Numbered from the stretch's first letter, positions 18,037 through 28,489 are shown. The stretch: 64,000 nucleotides of DNA from Mesorhizobium sp. 1M-11 (GCF_001303895.1 NZ_LJSD01000029.1:124001-188000), one strand, 5' to 3'. Notes: generated by a model not told the origin, from the sequence alone. Translations and numbers: made by a program.

Positions 18037-18070
18037 GTGCCCAGTTTTGCTGTTGTTAAAGGCATAAAGG

Positions 18071-18655
18071 ATGAGTGCACAAAAAATGAGCAATCTGACG
18101 ATTCGCGATGCGGAACCCGCCGACCTTGACCGGATAACCGAAATCTATGCGGATGCCGTTACCAACGGCACGGCCTCCTATGAACTTGAACCGCCGAGCC
18201 GAAAGGAGATGGGCGCGCGCTACGAATCATTGCGGGCTGGCGGTTTCCCCTATCTGGTCGCCGCTGATTCGGACGGAGCCATTCTCGGCTACGCCTATGC
18301 AGGTGCTTTTCGGCCACGCCAAGCCTACCGTTTCATCGTTGAGGATTCGGTCTATGTCGCGCCTGAATCGAAAGGTCGGGGCGTCGGCCGGCAATTGATG
18401 GAACGCCTGATCGAGGCAACGCGGGCGCTGGGCTTCCGGCAGATCGTCGCGGTGATCGGCGACGGCCACCCTGACAGCGCCTCCGTGAAACTGCACGAGA
18501 GGCTTGGCTTCAGCCATTCGGGCCGCCTTGTCGGCTCAGGCTATAAGCATGAACGCTGGCTGGACACGGTGTTCATGCAGCTCGAGCTGAACGGCGGTGC
18601 ATCGCTTCCGCCCGATCCGGTATCTTGGCCCGAACGGAAATTCCGGCAAGGCTAG
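18071..18655 (+). CDS. GNAT N-acetyltransferase, phosphinothricin-acetyltransferase-like
   Basis: Cytoplasmic acetyl-CoA-dependent transferase (194 aa) resembling the Pat/Bar/MddA group. The order of motifs is typical: IYADAVTNGTASYELEPPS at the N-terminus, GYAYAGAFRPRQAYR in the middle, the acetyl-CoA loop SKGRGVGRQLM near residue 103, then VIGDGHPDSASVKLHERLGF and GYKHERWLDTVFMQ. Family members acetylate phosphinothricin or methionine sulfoximine/sulfone; the true substrate here is unknown. Start at 18071, with a second ATG five codons on (MSNLTIRDAE) also plausible. Confidence 0.9.
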   Translation: MSAQKMSNLTIRDAEPADLDRITEIYADAVTNGTASYELEPPSRKEMGARYESLRAGGFPYLVAADSDGAILGYAYAGAFRPRQAYRFIVEDSVYVAPESKGRGVGRQLMERLIEATRALGFRQIVAVIGDGHPDSASVKLHERLGFSHSGRLVGSGYKHERWLDTVFMQLELNGGASLPPDPVSWPERKFRQG

Positions 18656-18686
18656 ATGCCATCAACAAATTGAAAACTATGGACTT

Positions 18687-19073
18687 TTAAGCCTTCACCA
18701 GTTTCAGCCTGGTATCGAAGATCCCAAGCACGCGGGCAAGTTCATGGCCGCGCTTCAGGATGCGGCCGCCGGCGGCGATGACGGCGAATGCGCCTTGCCG
18801 CCGCGCCAGTTTCGGGTCCTTGACGATCTGGAACAGCGGCACTTCGGAAGCGCGTCGATAGACAGAAAACACGGCCCGGTCGGTAAGGTGATCGATGGCA
18901 TAGTCGCGCCATTCGTTGGCGGCAACCATGCGTCCATAGAGGCGAAGAATGAGATCGAGTTCCCGCCGCTCAAAGGCAACGGGCAGATCGAGACGCTCGC
19001 GTCGCGCCTCATGTAGCGGGATCAGTATTGCGGATGCGTCCCCATCCTCCGTCCCGCCACCACGGTCCATCAT
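18687..19073 (-). CDS. DUF2794 domain protein
   Basis: Soluble protein of 128 aa matching the rhizobial/alphaproteobacterial DUF2794 family. Characteristic are FERRELDLILRLYGRMVAANEWRDYAIDHL, the segment AVFSVYRRASEVPLFQIVKDP and a C-terminal KRGHELARVL. Function unknown. Start taken at 19071-19073; an ATG one codon downstream is equally possible. Convergent with the acetyltransferase (31-bp gap) and divergent from a 500-bp stretch that holds the ncRNA candidate. Confidence 0.85.
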   Translation of the reverse strand: MMDRGGGTEDGDASAILIPLHEARRERLDLPVAFERRELDLILRLYGRMVAANEWRDYAIDHLTDRAVFSVYRRASEVPLFQIVKDPKLARRQGAFAVIAAGGRILKRGHELARVLGIFDTRLKLVKA

Positions 19074-19262
19074 GCCTTTGTCCTCAGGCTGAATCGTTTG
19101 CTGGCAACAGGGTCGCGCTTTCGGATCGCAATTGCAAGGGCGCTTGCGAATCTGTCGTCGCGTCAGCAGCCGTCATCAATGGAGGGCGCGTCTACTCACG
19201 TTTGCGAACGATGTGTTGGAATTGGTGATTCCCTGCCACATTCTCGCCGTCTTTTATCCGCG

Positions 19263-19440
19263 TTGTCGCCCCAATATCCGACGAACTTGCGGGTGTTGCC
19301 TGAGACGGTTCGGTCCGGCACTGACTCGTAAACCCCAAGCCCCCCGCCCACGGGTCTGAGTCGGATCGAACCAACCTCGGCGACAATCTGAGCATTTTAG
19401 ACCGGCGTCGGACCTGAGCTGACGTCGGTTTTTATGTTTT
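19263..19440 (+). ncRNA. candidate structured ncRNA with terminator
   Basis: The 504-bp stretch 19074-19577 has no convincing protein gene. Within it, TTGTCGCC (19263-19270) pairs perfectly with GGCGACAA (19379-19386). Inside, GGTTCGGTCCG (19307-19317) pairs with CGGATCGAACC (19362-19372) with one G-U pair, then GACTC/GAGTC and ACCC/GGGT continue toward the apical loop. A terminator-like hairpin (about 19403-19428, one G-U pair) followed by TTTTTATGTTTTT ends the unit. The rod of about 125 nt with an asymmetric internal bubble and a total near 175 nt recalls 6S RNA, but I could not confirm that. A TTTTAT at 19252-19257 could be its -10 box. The part 19074-19262 shows nothing recognisable. Confidence 0.45.
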
Positions 19441-19564
19441 TGGACCACGCGTGGCTGCCTGACTGCGGGGCAGTCACACGGTCAACCAAGCCGATTGCTG
19501 CCTTTATGGGCTTCCAGCATCGGGCGACACCATCGCACCGTCTTGACCACGGCAGTCCATCATA

Positions 19565-19588
19565 CTATTTCGTATTTATGCGAAATAG
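19565..19588. promoter_or_regulatory. inverted repeat over the ArsR start codon (putative operator)
   Basis: CTATTTCG (19565-19572) and CGAAATAG (19581-19588) form a perfect 8-bp inverted repeat with an 8-nt spacer that contains the ATG at 19578. A further related half-site, CGAAACGTAT, follows. AT-rich dyads of this size are typical ArsR-family binding sites, so autoregulation is likely. Confidence 0.55.
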
Positions 19589-19910
19589 CGAAACGTATAT
19601 TGACCCGAAGTGCCGTTTGGCCACGTTGAAAGCGCTTGCAAGTCCTGTGCGGCTGGCTGTGCTGAACTATCTCAGGGATCCCATTGCGAACTTCCCCCCG
19701 CAGGAGGACGGCGACCTCGTGGCCGACGGCGTCTGCGGCGACTTTCTGCGCGACAAGCTCGGCATCGCGGCCGCAACCGCCTCGCGCCATCTGACACTTC
19801 TCACCGAATGCGACCTGCTGATTGCCACACGCAGGAAGGGCTGGACCTTCTATCGGCGCAACGAAGAGGCGATCGCCCGCTTCACGGCCCATCTCGCCCG
19901 CGATCTCTGA
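19578..19910 (+). CDS. ArsR-family HTH transcriptional regulator
   Basis: A 110-aa winged-helix repressor. ATLKALASPVRLAVLNYL is the classic ArsR first helix pair; DKLGIAAATASRHLTLLTECDLL is the recognition helix region and TRRKGWTFYRRN the wing. No CxC metal-binding motif is seen (single Cys at CRLAT, GDFCGD-type region and ECDLL), so a metal ligand is not evident. The ATG at 19578 lies inside an inverted repeat. Longer in-frame starts exist upstream (for example 19506), but their added residues look non-coding. It is 15 bp upstream of a frameshifted PhzF-like gene. Confidence 0.8.
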   Translation: MRNSETYIDPKCRLATLKALASPVRLAVLNYLRDPIANFPPQEDGDLVADGVCGDFLRDKLGIAAATASRHLTLLTECDLLIATRRKGWTFYRRNEEAIARFTAHLARDL

Positions 19911-19925
19911 ACGAGGTACCGCTTC

Positions 19926-20787
19926 ATGCCGTCCTATCTGCATGTCGACGTGTTCGCGCCGCGCGCCTATGCCGGCAACAGCCTGCCTGTATTCCTCGAC
20001 AGCGCCGGTCTGGACGCCACCCAGATGCTGGCAATCACCCGCGAGCTCCGGCGAGGCCATCTTCCTGGAAGCCGAGCCGGACGCCCGGACGTATCGCGCG
20101 CGCGTCTTCGATCTGTTCGAGGAACTGCCCTTTGCCGGCCACCCCATCATCGGCGCGGCGGCCGCCCTGCACGAAACGGCGGATTGCGACGAAGACCAGC
20201 AGTGGAGATTCAACCTCGCTGGCAAGAGCGTTACGGTTGTCACGCGTCGCACCGACTCGGGTTATTTCGGTATGCTTGATCAGGGACATGCTCAATTCCT
20301 CGGCGAGGTGCCGGTGGATGACGACATAGCCGCCGTCTTCGATCTGACCCGTGCCGATCTCGATCCGACATTGCCTCTGGCGGTGATGAGCACCGGTCTG
20401 CGCTATCTGATCCTGCCAGTGCGTTCGCAAGTCCTGCCGCGCGCCAGAATCAAGGCTGACATCACCGGACTTCTCGAAGCCTTGGGAGCCCAGTTCGCCG
20501 TGCTCTTCGACGAAACATCACGCGAAATACGGCATTGGAACAATGACGGCATCATCGAGGATATCGCCACCGGAAGCGCGGCCGGAACCATCGGCGCCTA
20601 CCGTCTTCGTTACTGTGGCGCGCAATCAGGAGAGGCCTTCACGCTGAACCAGGGGCGCTTTACCGGACGGCCCAGCGAGCTCGTTGTCGAGCCGCATGGG
20701 GTGCCGGACAATATCACCTCGGTAAAGGTCGGCGGTGGCGTGGCGATCGTCGGTCACGGTGCGGTGGTGACGCCGCGATCCTCGTGA
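19926..20787 (+). pseudogene. PhzF-family isomerase-like gene with a frameshift
   Basis: The PhzF fold is encoded in two frames. The N-terminus is read from ATG 19926 (SYLHVDVFAPRAYAGNSLPVFLD, then QMLAITREL). Near 20048 the homology jumps to another frame, giving SGEAIFLEAEPDARTYRARVFD, then the family motif ELPFAGHPIIGAA and, near the end, DIATGSAAGTIGAYR. In intact relatives the REL helix is followed by about two residues before the Glu-containing segment, so about 5 bp appear to be missing; a sequencing error is also possible. PhzF proteins isomerise phenazine precursors or related metabolites; most chromosomal homologues have unknown substrates. Likely regulated by the adjacent ArsR protein. 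Confidence 0.8.
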
Positions 20788-20815
20788 CGCGGCAGCAGCT
20801 ACCCGCCGAACACGA

Positions 20816-21583
20816 TCAGACGGACGGCCTGCGGATGAAGGACGCGCCGATGATCGGGCCGAGCTCGCCATCACGGCCGACAGACTGCAGCAGAACCGCG
20901 GAGCCCGCCGCCTTGGCGACCTCACTGGCCGGCAGGTCGTATCGTTGCGCCTTGCCGTACCACATGCCGGCAGTCTGGACGTTGGAAACGGCGTTCCAAT
21001 AGGTCATCTTGCGGCCATTGTTTTCGCCGTTACCCACATTCACCACCTGCGGTGGATTGAAATAGACGATGACGACATGCGCCTTTACCGGAATGCCTGC
21101 AGAACCGCTCGGAACATTGCCGGCTTCGATCGAGACCCCATCGCCGGTATCGGTCACCGTGATGTCGATGCGCATGCCTTCGCCGGTCTTGTTCAACCGA
21201 GTCAGCGCGCCGCTGATGGCCTCGCGGCTGGCTCCGTTGACGTCGGCACGGCCATTGATGACAGCCTGCGGCGTATAAACCGAGCGACCCTTGAAGGCAC
21301 GCATGTAGCCGTATTGGCGCTCGGTGTTTTCCTTGCGCGCAAGCGAGTCCTGCCAGCCCAGATAGTCCCAATAGTCGACATGATAGGCGAGCGCGATCAC
21401 ATCGCCCTTGGCAGCGATCTCCGCCAGGTAACGATCGGCAGGCGGGCAGGATTTGTTGCCCTGGCTGGTGAACAGTTCGACGACCCCCAGCGGTCGCGCC
21501 GTCTCAGCCGCCTGGGCTGCGGTTGCAAGCGTCGAAACCGCCAGCCCGGCAGCAGCCAGCAGCAGTGATTTCCGAGAGGGCAT
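20816..21583 (-). CDS. DUF1223 secreted thioredoxin-like protein
   Basis: Exported protein of 255 aa, signal peptide about 1-26 (TAAQAAE). The DUF1223 core begins VVELFTSQG and continues CPPADRYLAEIA, then AYHVDYWDYLGW and YTPQAVINGR. In most relatives the segment reads GCSSCPPAD with a CxxC pair; here it is GNKSCPPAD, so the first Cys (about position 43) is Asn and only Cys46 remains. Thiol-disulphide exchange by the usual mechanism therefore looks impossible. ATG at 21581-21583. Convergent with the broken PhzF gene. Confidence 0.87.
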   Translation of the reverse strand: MPSRKSLLLAAAGLAVSTLATAAQAAETARPLGVVELFTSQGNKSCPPADRYLAEIAAKGDVIALAYHVDYWDYLGWQDSLARKENTERQYGYMRAFKGRSVYTPQAVINGRADVNGASREAISGALTRLNKTGEGMRIDITVTDTGDGVSIEAGNVPSGSAGIPVKAHVVIVYFNPPQVVNVGNGENNGRKMTYWNAVSNVQTAGMWYGKAQRYDLPASEVAKAAGSAVLLQSVGRDGELGPIIGASFIRRPSV

Positions 21584-21704
21584 ACTTTTGGTCCCGCCGG
21601 CTAAGCCGGCTCGTTCGTGTTTGTTAAAATATCTGCCAGAAGCCGCGGTCAACGGGAAGTCACGTTGCGGTGAAATTCTCAGCTTAACAAAACAGTCTTT
21701 TCCT

Positions 21705-21738
21705 CAAAACAAAACCGCCGGAACTTTCGTTCCGGCGG
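21705..21738 (-). terminator. rho-independent terminator after acnA
   Basis: On the minus strand a 10-bp perfect stem CCGCCGGAAC/GTTCCGGCGG (21715-21724 and 21729-21738) with a 4-nt loop is followed by TTTTGTTTTG. It lies 27 bp after the acnA stop. Confidence 0.92.
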
Positions 21739-21764
21739 CCTATTCTTGGATCTTTCAACCACTA

Positions 21765-24455
<2,691 letters not shown>

Positions 24456-24670
24456 GAGCGATCCATCCTTGTCTGTTCAGCCTGAAAGGGAACGGACTCC
24501 GATGGGCATGCTCATCACGCGCAAAGGTGCGGGTACGGCCATTTCCGCTGTCCGCTCCCAAGCAACCCGAGCCGTTCAAGGCGGCGCGTGCGCTGGTTCG
24601 GCGCAAATGTGTTTGCCTTCCCCGACCGCTGGGGTTGGTAAGGGTGCATATAGAGAAAATCGTTGAATAG

Positions 24671-24778
24671 TCTAGAGCAATTCCAGCAAAAGTGCGTAGC
24701 AGTTTTGCGTCCGGAATTGCGTAAAAATAATGAGTTAGAGCGTTTCAGCGTTTCCGCTAAGAGCGGAAACGCTCTAGA
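24671..24778 (+). repeat. palindromic intergenic repeat, family A, copy 1
   Basis: A 108-bp element bounded by TCTAGAGC and GCTCTAGA. Left half: CAATTCC...GGAATTG enclosing GCAAAA...TTTTGC; right half: GCGTTTCC-type arms pairing with GGAAACGC. It lies between acnA and ccmA, which are divergent. The rest of the gap 24456-24841 shows no gene; ccmA and acnA promoters must lie on either side of the element. Confidence 0.8.
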
Positions 24779-24844
24779 CACGGAATTGGCATTTTTGTTG
24801 CGACGCAACGCGCTGCCGTTCAGGCTTTCGACGAAGGGGAAATG

Positions 24845-25453
24845 ATGCGGCTGATCGCCGAAAATCTGAGCGGAGAGCGCGGCGGCGAGCCAGTTTTCGA
24901 AGATATCGACTTTTCCGTCGAAGACGGCGAGAGCCTTGTGATCACCGGCCCCAACGGTTCGGGCAAGTCGACACTGCTGCGCGTCGTTGCCGGCTTCCTG
25001 CCAGCCGCCCGCGGCAGCGTGCGGATCGCCGAGGTAGACGAGACATTTCCAAGCATCGCTTCCGCCTGCCACTATCTCGGTCACCAGAACGCGATGAAAA
25101 CGGCGCTGACGGTGACGGAGAATCTCGTCTTCTGGCAGCAATTCTGCGGGAAGGGCCGGCTCGACATCGGCGAAGCCCTCGACGCGGTCGGGTTGGACGG
25201 TATCGGCCATTTGCCTTTCGGTTATCTCTCCACCGGCCAGCGCCGGCGTGCCGCCATCGCCAAGCTGCTCGTCTCGCATCGACCGCTCTGGCTTCTGGAC
25301 GAACCGACCGCGGGTCTGGACAAGGCATCGGAACAACGGTTCACCGGCCTGATGGGCACGCATTGTGCGGCCGGCGGTATCGTCATGGCCGCGACCCACC
25401 TGCCTCTGGGACTTGAAAGGGCAAAGACCTTGGAGATGGGGAGGCAATCCTGA
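24845..25453 (+). CDS. ccmA: heme ABC exporter ATP-binding protein CcmA
   Basis: ATPase of the CcmABCD complex of cytochrome c maturation system I, which releases holo-CcmE after heme attachment (202 aa). Walker A GPNGSGKST is near residues 36-44, the signature LSTGQRRRAAIAKLL is the CcmA-type variant, and Walker B LWLLDEPTAGLD follows. ATG 24845 was preferred over 24842 because AAGGGG at 24834-24839 then has a usable spacing. Its stop overlaps the ccmB start by one base. Confidence 0.93.
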   Translation: MRLIAENLSGERGGEPVFEDIDFSVEDGESLVITGPNGSGKSTLLRVVAGFLPAARGSVRIAEVDETFPSIASACHYLGHQNAMKTALTVTENLVFWQQFCGKGRLDIGEALDAVGLDGIGHLPFGYLSTGQRRRAAIAKLLVSHRPLWLLDEPTAGLDKASEQRFTGLMGTHCAAGGIVMAATHLPLGLERAKTLEMGRQS

Positions 25454-26118
25454 TGCTCGCCCTTTATCTCCGCGACCTCAGATTGGGCATTCGCGCCGGC
25501 GGCGGTGCGCTGACCGGTGTCATCTTCTTTCTCGCCGTCATCGCCACCATTCCCTTCGGCGTCGGCCCAGACCTCAACCTGCTCGCCCGCATCGGTCCGG
25601 CCATCCTTTGGATCGGCGCTCTGCTCGCCTCCTTGCTTGGCCTTGATCGCTTGTTCCAGGCCGAACGCGAGGACGGCTCGCTCGACCTGCTCGTGCTCAA
25701 CCGCGATCGCCACATGCTGGCCTTCACCGTCTTCGTCAAATGCCTGGCGCACTGGACAGTCAGCGTGCTGCCGCTGGTCGTGGCCTCGCCCCTGCTCGGC
25801 CTGTTCATGAACATGAACCCGACCGGCATCGGCGCCACCGCATTGACCCTGCTGGTCGGCACCCCTGCCATCACCTTCATTGGCGCGGCTGGGGCGGCGG
25901 TGGCAGTGGCACTGCCGCGCGGCGGCCTGCTGATTTCGGTACTGGTTCTGCCGATCACCATTCCGGTGCTGATCTTTGGCGTCTCGGCCAGCTACGGCGC
26001 CGTCAACGACCCCGATCCTTTTTTTCAGCCTTTCCTCATTCTTGCCGCGCTGACGTTGTTTCTGGCGGTGGTTGGACCGGTCGCGGCCGCCCTGGCATTG
26101 CGCCACAGCGGCGATTGA
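25453..26118 (+). CDS. ccmB: heme exporter protein CcmB
   Basis: Integral membrane component of the CcmABCD complex (221 aa, normal length), with six hydrophobic helices. CcmB features are LARIGPAILWIGALLASLLGLDRLF, the conserved EREDGSLDLLVL loop and AHWTVSVLPLVVASPLLG. Translationally coupled to ccmA (TGATG). The next gene should be ccmC, but only 120 bp separate ccmB from ccmD. Confidence 0.93.
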   Translation: MLALYLRDLRLGIRAGGGALTGVIFFLAVIATIPFGVGPDLNLLARIGPAILWIGALLASLLGLDRLFQAEREDGSLDLLVLNRDRHMLAFTVFVKCLAHWTVSVLPLVVASPLLGLFMNMNPTGIGATALTLLVGTPAITFIGAAGAAVAVALPRGGLLISVLVLPITIPVLIFGVSASYGAVNDPDPFFQPFLILAALTLFLAVVGPVAAALALRHSGD

Positions 26119-26238
26119 CGACCCTTTAGGGTGCGGCGCGGCGGCAGATTGCGCTGTCCGGGAGCGGGGGCTAAGGGTAGGCATGATTGCCAAAGGCAAA
26201 GAAAGCTGGCGCGCCAGCCGTTGCGCACGAGGCCTCGT
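26119..26238. other. gap where ccmC would be expected
   Basis: Only 120 bp lie between the stop of ccmB and the start of ccmD; a ccmC gene needs about 750 bp. The gap contains a 19-codon reading frame from ATG 26183 that ends in an ATGA overlap with the ccmD start, the kind of coupling normally seen with an upstream gene. I see no recognisable CcmC residues (WWD-domain) in any frame. Confidence 0.6.
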
Positions 26239-26406
26239 ATGAGTGCACACGCTCTTTATGTAACCGCCGCCTACGGCATCACCGTCATTGCTTTGGCCGG
26301 ACTGATCGGCTGGATCCTGCTCGACCAGCGGGCCCGCAATCGGGAACTCGCTGAACTGGAAGCAGCCGGCGTTCGCCGCCGTTCGGACAAGACGGGCAGA
26401 TCATGA
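26239..26406 (+). CDS. ccmD: heme exporter protein CcmD
   Basis: Short single-span membrane protein (55 aa) that stabilises the CcmC-CcmE-heme complex. It has the family layout: a few polar residues, one transmembrane segment (AYGITVIALAGLIGWILL), then a charged C-terminal helix QRARNRELAELEAAGVRRRS. The start ATG 26239 is overlapped by the stop of a small upstream frame. The assignment rests on size, topology and position between ccmB and ccmG. Confidence 0.85.
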   Translation: MSAHALYVTAAYGITVIALAGLIGWILLDQRARNRELAELEAAGVRRRSDKTGRS

Positions 26407-26419
26407 AAGCGGTGCTGTT

Positions 26420-26998
26420 GTGAGCGACCAGACAGAGGCGCCCGCGCGCCGTCGTTTCAAACCGATTCTGCTGTTGCCGCTGGCGATCTTCCTCGGACTC
26501 GCTGGCCTGTTCCTGTCCCAGTTGCTGTCCGGGCGGGATATCTCCGCCATCCCTTCGGCGCTCATCGGTCAGGACGCGCCGGAGACGAACCTGCCGCCGC
26601 TGGAGGGAAGCAGCCTGCCAGGCCTGGATTCGTCCGAGTTCGAAGGCCAGGTCACGCTGCTCAACGTGTTCGCCTCGTGGTGTGTGCCCTGCCGCGAGGA
26701 GCATCCGGTGCTGATGGGCCTCGCCCAGGACAAGCGCTTCGTGATGGCGGCGCTGAATTACAAGGACAAGCCGGAAAATGCGCGCCGCTTCTTCGGCGAA
26801 CTCGGCAATCCGTTCAATGTCATCGGCGTCGATGAAAACGGCCGCGCCGCGATCAACTGGGGTGTCTATGGCGTGCCTGAAACCTTCCTGATCGACAAGG
26901 ATGGCAAGGTCGCCTTCAAATATGTCGGGCCGCTGACCCCTCAGACCGCCAAGGCACTGCTTCTGCCCGAAATCGAAAAGGCGCTGGCGGCCGACTAA
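26420..26998 (+). CDS. ccmG: thiol:disulfide interchange protein CcmG/DsbE
   Basis: Membrane-anchored periplasmic thioredoxin-like reductant of apocytochrome c or CcmH (192 aa). N-terminal anchor at about residues 13-35; the redox motif ASWCVPCREEHP places the CxxC Cys at 88 and 91. The segment GVYGVPETFLIDKDGKV contains the conserved cis-Pro and the Glu-rich active-site region of CcmG. GTG start at 26420, 13 bp after ccmD. Also known as cycY in rhizobia. Last gene of the ccmABDG operon here. Confidence 0.92.
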   Translation: MSDQTEAPARRRFKPILLLPLAIFLGLAGLFLSQLLSGRDISAIPSALIGQDAPETNLPPLEGSSLPGLDSSEFEGQVTLLNVFASWCVPCREEHPVLMGLAQDKRFVMAALNYKDKPENARRFFGELGNPFNVIGVDENGRAAINWGVYGVPETFLIDKDGKVAFKYVGPLTPQTAKALLLPEIEKALAAD

Positions 26999-27176
26999 GC
27001 CTCGGCGCGAAGGCGCTTTACACCCGCATCTGCCCATCCACCAACTTGACGTATGGTAAGCCTGCTTGGCTGCCTGCCTGATAGGCCGCGACCAGCTTTT
27101 CGATTACCTTTCCCGCAATGGCTGCAAGGGAGGGCGCCACAACGGCGCGCGCAGCTTAAAAGGGGAGGGGACTTCG

Positions 27177-28067
27177 ATGCAGGATAGTTCCGCGCTGACG
27201 ATCTTTCTGCCGCTTGCGCTCGGCGTCATCATGCTGGGCCTCGGCCTGTCGCTGACGCTCCAGGATTTCCGCAACGTTCTCCAGAAACCAAAGGCTGTGA
27301 TCGTAGCCCTGCTCTGCCAGACGCTGATCCTTCCGCTGGCCTGCCTTGCTCTGGTTTATCTGTTCAAGCTGGAACCCGCCTTGGCTGTCGGCATGATGCT
27401 GCTGGCGGCCAGCCCCGGCGGTACATCGGCCAATCTCTACAGCCATCTCGCCGGTGGCGACGTAGCACTCAACATCACGCTGACGGCGATCAACTCGGCG
27501 CTGTCGATCGTCACGCTGCCCTTGATCGTCAATTGGTCGCTCGCGCATTTCATGACGGGCGACCAGGCTATCCCGCTGCAGTTCGCAAAGGTCGTGCAGG
27601 TGTTCGTCATCGTGCTCGGACCGGTTCTGATCGGCATGTGGCTGCGCAGCCGCTTCCCGGAATTCGCCGCACGCATGGCGCAGCCGGTGAAGATCCTGTC
27701 GATGCTGTTCCTGTTCGCGGTGGTTCTGGTGGCGCTTGTCCAGGAATGGGAAACAGCCGTTACCTGGGGTCCGGTGGTCGGTCTCGCCGCGCTCGCCTTC
27801 AACCTCGTCAGCCTGGCGGTCGGCTATTGCGTGCCGCGTGCCACCGGCATTGACCGGCGGCAAGCGACCGCCATCGGCATGGAGATCGGCATCCACAACG
27901 GCACGCTGGCGATCGCCATCGCGCTCAGCCCGCTTCTGCTTAACAATGCGACGATGGCCGTGCCGGCGGCGATCTACGGGGTCATCGCCTTCGTTACCGC
28001 TGCGATCTTCGGCTATTGGCTGAAGCGGGCGCAGACCGACCCGGCCGCCGCACGACACTTGTCCTGA
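27177..28067 (+). CDS. bile acid:sodium symporter family (BASS) transporter
   Basis: Inner-membrane transporter of 296 aa with about nine or ten helices. BASS features are MLLAASPGGTSANLYSHLAGGDVALNITLTAINSAL, with the conserved GG(T)xSN and the crossover region, and in the second repeat GIDRRQATAIGMEIGIHNGTLAIAIAL. Substrate unknown; homologues carry pantoate, pyruvate or other organic anions with sodium. ATG 27177 follows the strong AGGGGAGGGG ribosome binding site. It is 178 bp after ccmG and probably separately transcribed. Confidence 0.9.
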   Translation: MQDSSALTIFLPLALGVIMLGLGLSLTLQDFRNVLQKPKAVIVALLCQTLILPLACLALVYLFKLEPALAVGMMLLAASPGGTSANLYSHLAGGDVALNITLTAINSALSIVTLPLIVNWSLAHFMTGDQAIPLQFAKVVQVFVIVLGPVLIGMWLRSRFPEFAARMAQPVKILSMLFLFAVVLVALVQEWETAVTWGPVVGLAALAFNLVSLAVGYCVPRATGIDRRQATAIGMEIGIHNGTLAIAIALSPLLLNNATMAVPAAIYGVIAFVTAAIFGYWLKRAQTDPAAARHLS

Positions 28068-28075
28068 TATGCAAA

Positions 28076-28105
28076 GAACCCGAAAGCCGGCCGGCTTTCG
28101 GGTTC
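28076..28105. terminator. 30-bp perfect palindrome, probable bidirectional terminator
   Basis: Bases 28076-28105 are a perfect palindrome: GAACCCGAAAGCCGG followed by its reverse complement. It starts 8 bp after the BASS transporter stop, in the convergent gap before the DUF1127 gene. There is no T-tract, so termination is inferred from position and stem strength. Confidence 0.5.
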
Positions 28106-28165
28106 CAGACATTTCCGCTGCTGGTCGGTCGAGAACTTTCTCAGCCGGACCGGGGATGAACGGGC

Positions 28166-28330
28166 TCAGCCGTAGATCTGCCTGCGGACATTGTAGAGCA
28201 TCTCGGCGCGATTGCCGTTGAAGTCGGCAAGGTCGCGGTCGGTGAGGCCCTGGATTTCGTTGACGAGCTGGTTGTAGCGCTTGCGCTTGGCCATGCTGTC
28301 ACGGGCACGGGAAACGAGGTCGAGGATCAT
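28166..28330 (-). CDS. DUF1127 small protein
   Basis: A 54-aa protein beginning MILDLVSRARDSMAKRKRY and ending with MLYNVRRQIYG. The central NQLVNEIQGLTDRDLADFN matches the DUF1127 (YjiS-like) pattern of a basic helix, L-x-x-L-T-D-R-x-L-x-D, and Arg-rich end. In Agrobacterium and Rhodobacter such small proteins affect RNA turnover, phosphate or carbon metabolism. ATG 28328-28330; the stop is at 28166-28168. It is convergent with the BASS transporter and upstream of nothing on the same strand within 100 bp. Confidence 0.85.
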   Translation of the reverse strand: MILDLVSRARDSMAKRKRYNQLVNEIQGLTDRDLADFNGNRAEMLYNVRRQIYG

Positions 28331-28489
28331 GGCGAAATTCCTTCGCTGGTGGCCACTGTTACGCGGCGGTTAGTCCTCCCTTTTCAATTCCACCATGACA
28401 TAGTTCGTGTGCATTGCAAAACAAGATGCTGCAATGCAGCATTGCGCCTCGCGCATGGCCGGTTAATGCCGAATTAATCGATTGAAGGG

